From: Porphyromonas asaccharolytica DSM 20707
GTDB lineage: Bacteria; Bacteroidota; Bacteroidia; Bacteroidales; Porphyromonadaceae
NCBI RefSeq assembly: GCF_000212375.1
Contig: NC_015501.1
Location: 1,674,001-1,738,000 of the forward strand
Direction: 5' to 3'
Length of the DNA stretch: 64,000 nt
In this document: piece by piece, positions 61,536 to 64,000 of the stretch
Layout: each line of letters opens with the position of its first letter
How positions within the stretch are numbered: the first letter of the stretch is position 1
Notes under the pieces: model-generated
Database searches by the model: none
Told to the model about the DNA's origin: nothing
What the model saw: only the letters and a program-made list of their open reading frames with translations
Made by a program: the position numbers and the translations under genes

Positions 61536-63631
61536 ATCTTCGTATCAGTGTCTATATCTTGCTGTAGGTAGTAAGCGTAGAGGTCGGTCTGCGAGCGGTA
61601 CCATGGCGTCGGAGCCTCCTCGCGCCGAGGACGACCATCGTGACTATTGACGTAGTGTCCCTGAGAGACGTCTTGCAGTCCGCACGCCACGATGTGATGC
61701 AGGTCTCGCTGTATCTCCTTATCGTAGACAGGAGCCACCACCTCGATACGACGATCTAGGTTGCGCTGCATCCAGTCCGCCGACCCGATGAAGTAGAGCG
61801 GATTGTCATTATTGCAAAAGATAAAGATGCGCGAGTGCTCTAGATAGCGATCTATGATGCCGTAGACGCGAATGTTTTCGCTCACCCCCTTGACACCAGG
61901 TACCAGCGAACAGTTCCCACGCACCAAGAGGTCAATGTCCACACCCGCCTGAGAGGCTGCGTAGAGACGCTTGATGAGGGCAGGATCGACGATGTGATTC
62001 ACCTTTATCATAATGTAAGCAGGCTTGCCCGCAAGCTTGTTTTTGATCTCCCGATTGATCAGAGCGGTAAAGCGACGGCGCATATCATTTGGCGAGACCA
62101 GCAGCTCCTTAAAGTGGGTATCTAGGTAAGGCTTCTCGATATACTTAAAGACATCAGCCACCTCCCTCGCCACACTCTTATTGGCTGTCATAAGCATCAC
62201 ATCGGTGTAGACACGGGCTGTACCCTCGTGCATATTGCCCGTACCGATGCAAGCTATATCTCCATGTCGGGTCGTGATATGGACCAACTTGCTATGTATC
62301 TTGAGCGTCTCAGGACCAAAGAGCACATTGATGCCCGCCTCGATCATCTCCTTAGCCCAGGCTATGTTGCTCTCCTCGTCAAAGCGCGCCAGCAGCTCCA
62401 CAACGACCGTCACCTTCTTGCCATTCTTAGCCGCAGCGATCAGGGCATTGATCACGTTCGAGTCCTTGGCGACACGATAGAGCGTACACTTGATCTCTTT
62501 CACCTCATCACTAATAGCTGCCTCACGCAGGAGACGCAGGAAGCGGTTGAAGCTGTGATAGGGGAAGTGCAAGTGGCGATCTTGATGCAGCACCTGATCG
62601 ATCATACTCTCTGTAAAGTCAATACCATCACCTAGGATCGGTGTCTGTGGCGGATTACGCAAGTCTTGGCGACCGCACTTAGGAAAGTCCATCAAGTCAC
62701 GCAGGTTGTGGTAACGTCCGCCTGCCACCTTGGCATCGTTGCTGTCTAGTCCGGCCTTGCGAAAGATCTTATTGCGCAGCGAGCCAGGCATATCGGCATC
62801 GTAGACCACACGGAGCATCTCTCCCTTGCGACGGCGACGCAGACCCTTAGAGACACGCTGCACCACACCTACATCGACATCCTCCTCGCGAATGTCCATC
62901 TCCGCATCCTTGGTAAACTTGAAGGTGTAAGCCTCAAAGTCATTGCACCGCAAGCCCGCAAAAATATACTTAAGGTTGAAGCGGATCACATCATCGAGGA
63001 ACATGATGCAGACCCTCCCCTCCTCATCGTCTGCGATGCGGATGAATCGGCCGAACTTCTCTACCGGAGCCTTGATGATGCCGACGCTCTGACGCAGTGG
63101 TTTGTCACTCCCCGGCTCCAGCTCTTTCATCTGCACTGCTAAGTAGATCGACTCCTCTATCTGATCTGCCGAAAAGTCCATCTTGCGCAGCGAGAGCGGA
63201 TTAGTACTCGCGCCCAGCTGCCTAATATAAAAGTCAAAGACCTGCTCCTTCTGTCGGGGCGTCAGCTCCAGCTCGTTGACCACTCGTATGCCCTCCTTAG
63301 CGAGATCGTCCAGAGCCTGCTGAAAGTTCTCCTCAAAGGTCTCAGCATACTCTTTATTGATTTTGTAGATCTTGCGCAGCGTCCGCTCCGCCTCCTTGCG
63401 CTGTGGTGCTGACAGATCCTCGTCCTCTGCGATGCGACGTAGCGAAGCCACACGCACACGAAAGAACTCGTCCAGATTGTTTGAGTAGATACCCAGGAAG
63501 TTCAGTCGCTCCATCAGCGGGACATCCTCTCGGGCACTCTCTAGCAGGATGCGCCGATTGAAGTACATCCAGCTTATATCTCGATCTATATAAGGGAATT
63601 TGTTCACTTTGCGTTTTGTTGTTTTGCCCAT
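61532..63631 (-). CDS. ppk1: Polyphosphate kinase 1
   Basis: PPK1 makes polyphosphate from ATP. The 699 residues follow the N, head, C1 and C2 domain order: RDISWMYFNRRILLES-like start, then the active-site histidine in IHSKLVHITTRHG, and the second conserved histidine in YLEHSRIFIF of the C-terminal domain. Length is normal. It overlaps ppx by 4 bases. A TACATTTG box lies 26 bases upstream. The C-terminal tail (GRPRREEAPTPWYRSQTD) is slightly extended. Confidence 0.96.
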   Translation of the reverse strand: MGKTTKRKVNKFPYIDRDISWMYFNRRILLESAREDVPLMERLNFLGIYSNNLDEFFRVRVASLRRIAEDEDLSAPQRKEAERTLRKIYKINKEYAETFEENFQQALDDLAKEGIRVVNELELTPRQKEQVFDFYIRQLGASTNPLSLRKMDFSADQIEESIYLAVQMKELEPGSDKPLRQSVGIIKAPVEKFGRFIRIADDEEGRVCIMFLDDVIRFNLKYIFAGLRCNDFEAYTFKFTKDAEMDIREEDVDVGVVQRVSKGLRRRRKGEMLRVVYDADMPGSLRNKIFRKAGLDSNDAKVAGGRYHNLRDLMDFPKCGRQDLRNPPQTPILGDGIDFTESMIDQVLHQDRHLHFPYHSFNRFLRLLREAAISDEVKEIKCTLYRVAKDSNVINALIAAAKNGKKVTVVVELLARFDEESNIAWAKEMIEAGINVLFGPETLKIHSKLVHITTRHGDIACIGTGNMHEGTARVYTDVMLMTANKSVAREVADVFKYIEKPYLDTHFKELLVSPNDMRRRFTALINREIKNKLAGKPAYIMIKVNHIVDPALIKRLYAASQAGVDIDLLVRGNCSLVPGVKGVSENIRVYGIIDRYLEHSRIFIFCNNDNPLYFIGSADWMQRNLDRRIEVVAPVYDKEIQRDLHHIVACGLQDVSQGHYVNSHDGRPRREEAPTPWYRSQTDLYAYYLQQDIDTDTKI

Positions 63632-63656
63632 AAGTTGCGATACAATGGTATTTAGG

Positions 63657-63664
63657 CAAATGTA
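63657..63664 (-). promoter_or_regulatory. Putative -7 box for ppk1-ppx
   Basis: TACATTTG on the minus strand, 26 bases before the ppk1 ATG. The -33 position (around 63684) shows no TTG. Confidence 0.4.
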
Positions 63665-63712
63665 CCACTTGTATGTTGAGGATCTGTTAAGGAATAGTGT
63701 ACACCCACCGCT

Positions 63713-64000
63713 CTAATCACGGCGAAAGATGTCTCGTGTGTAGACCCGCTCAGCGACATCGTCGAGGTCGGCGTGGTAGCGGTTCGTAATGATCGCCTGA
63801 GAGCGAGCCTTAAAGGTCGCTAAGTCGTTCTCCACAAGGCTCCCGAAGAAGGTCGTATGCTGCGCCAGCGTAGGCTCGTAGATGATCACCTTAGCCCCCT
63901 TTGCCTTGATGCGCTTCATCACCCCCTGGATCGAAGAGTGACGGAAGTTATCACTGTGGCTCTTCATCGTCAGGCGGTAAATGCCGATGACACACTCACG
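63713..64000 (-). CDS. UDP-glucose/GDP-mannose dehydrogenase family protein, C-terminal part only
   Basis: The last 95 codons of a gene whose start lies beyond base 64000; the frame is open to the window end. [18 protein letters not shown] and the following [14 protein letters not shown] and VIIYEPTL segments match the C-terminal UDP-binding domain of UDP-glucose 6-dehydrogenase-type enzymes, which make UDP-glucuronate for surface polysaccharides. The exact substrate cannot be told from this fragment. ppk1 follows on the same strand after 81 bases with its own promoter-like box. Confidence 0.85.
   Translation of the reverse strand, partial: RECVIGIYRLTMKSHSDNFRHSSIQGVMKRIKAKGAKVIIYEPTLAQHTTFFGSLVENDLATFKARSQAIITNRYHADLDDVAERVYTRDIFRRD

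Overview
The window reads as a chromosomal segment of a Bacteroidota bacterium, most likely Porphyromonas of the asaccharolytica/uenonis type; the species is inference, the phylum is well supported. Evidence: promoters follow the Bacteroidota pattern (TTG or TTTG, 19-20 bases, then TAnnTTTG), Shine-Dalgarno sequences are mostly absent, and the gene content fits an asaccharolytic, amino-acid-fermenting anaerobe (FabK-type enoyl reductase, 2-oxoacid:ferredoxin oxidoreductase, large glutamate dehydrogenase, peptidase T, a CoA-transferase next to an iron alcohol dehydrogenase, a FimA/Mfa-like lipoprotein). No rRNA, tRNA or CRISPR array was recognised.

Layout. 1-1.8 kb: murC (cut by the window edge) and murG, minus strand. 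1.9-4.3 kb: an intact-looking IS3-family element (1990-3561) inserted into an array of 22-bp repeats, then a gene-free stretch of decayed repeats. 4.3-7.1 kb: a small helix-turn-helix regulator and pyrK-pyrD. 7.5-12.3 kb: a fimbrillin-like lipoprotein, then fabK-dapA-recF. 12.7-16.3 kb: serC-serA plus a DUF1015 gene under a textbook promoter. 16.6-24.8 kb: thrS-infC-rpmI-rplT, purB, an RluB-type pseudouridine synthase and asnS. 25-31.3 kb, minus: truA, topA and the four-subunit korDABC operon. 31.4-39.9 kb: a small secreted protein, then a plus-strand cluster of a giant TPR protein, an outer-membrane protein, a HAD/hotdog fusion and pepT. 40.3-45.2 kb: a repeat-built lipoprotein, a lipid kinase, queF and phoH. 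45.3-51.3 kb: phosphoglucomutase, a TPR-like protein, pgk and a GNAT enzyme. 51.5-55 kb: a two-gene ABC exporter. 55.6-64 kb: gdhA, ung, the CoA-transferase, the alcohol dehydrogenase, ppx-ppk1 and the end of a UDP-glucose dehydrogenase gene.

The most unusual signal lies between genes. Seven intergenic loci carry short tandem arrays with a strict unit length of about 22 bp, each unit being a small palindromic core plus an A/T-rich spacer. One family uses CCACGTGG/CCTACGTAGG cores and always has exactly two adjacent TTCCTCCGAAG units in the middle; in three arrays the ACGT cores flanking that pair are exactly 64 bp apart. The other family uses TTCC...GGAA cores. Two of the arrays sit beside copies of a separate degenerate inverted-repeat element, so they may be MITE-like or phased protein-binding arrays. 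Other points of interest are a HAD domain without its catalytic residues fused to a thioesterase, a lysine-type PGDH next to a DUF1015 protein with a DGHHR motif, and an IS3 element whose orfB lies in the +1 rather than the -1 frame.
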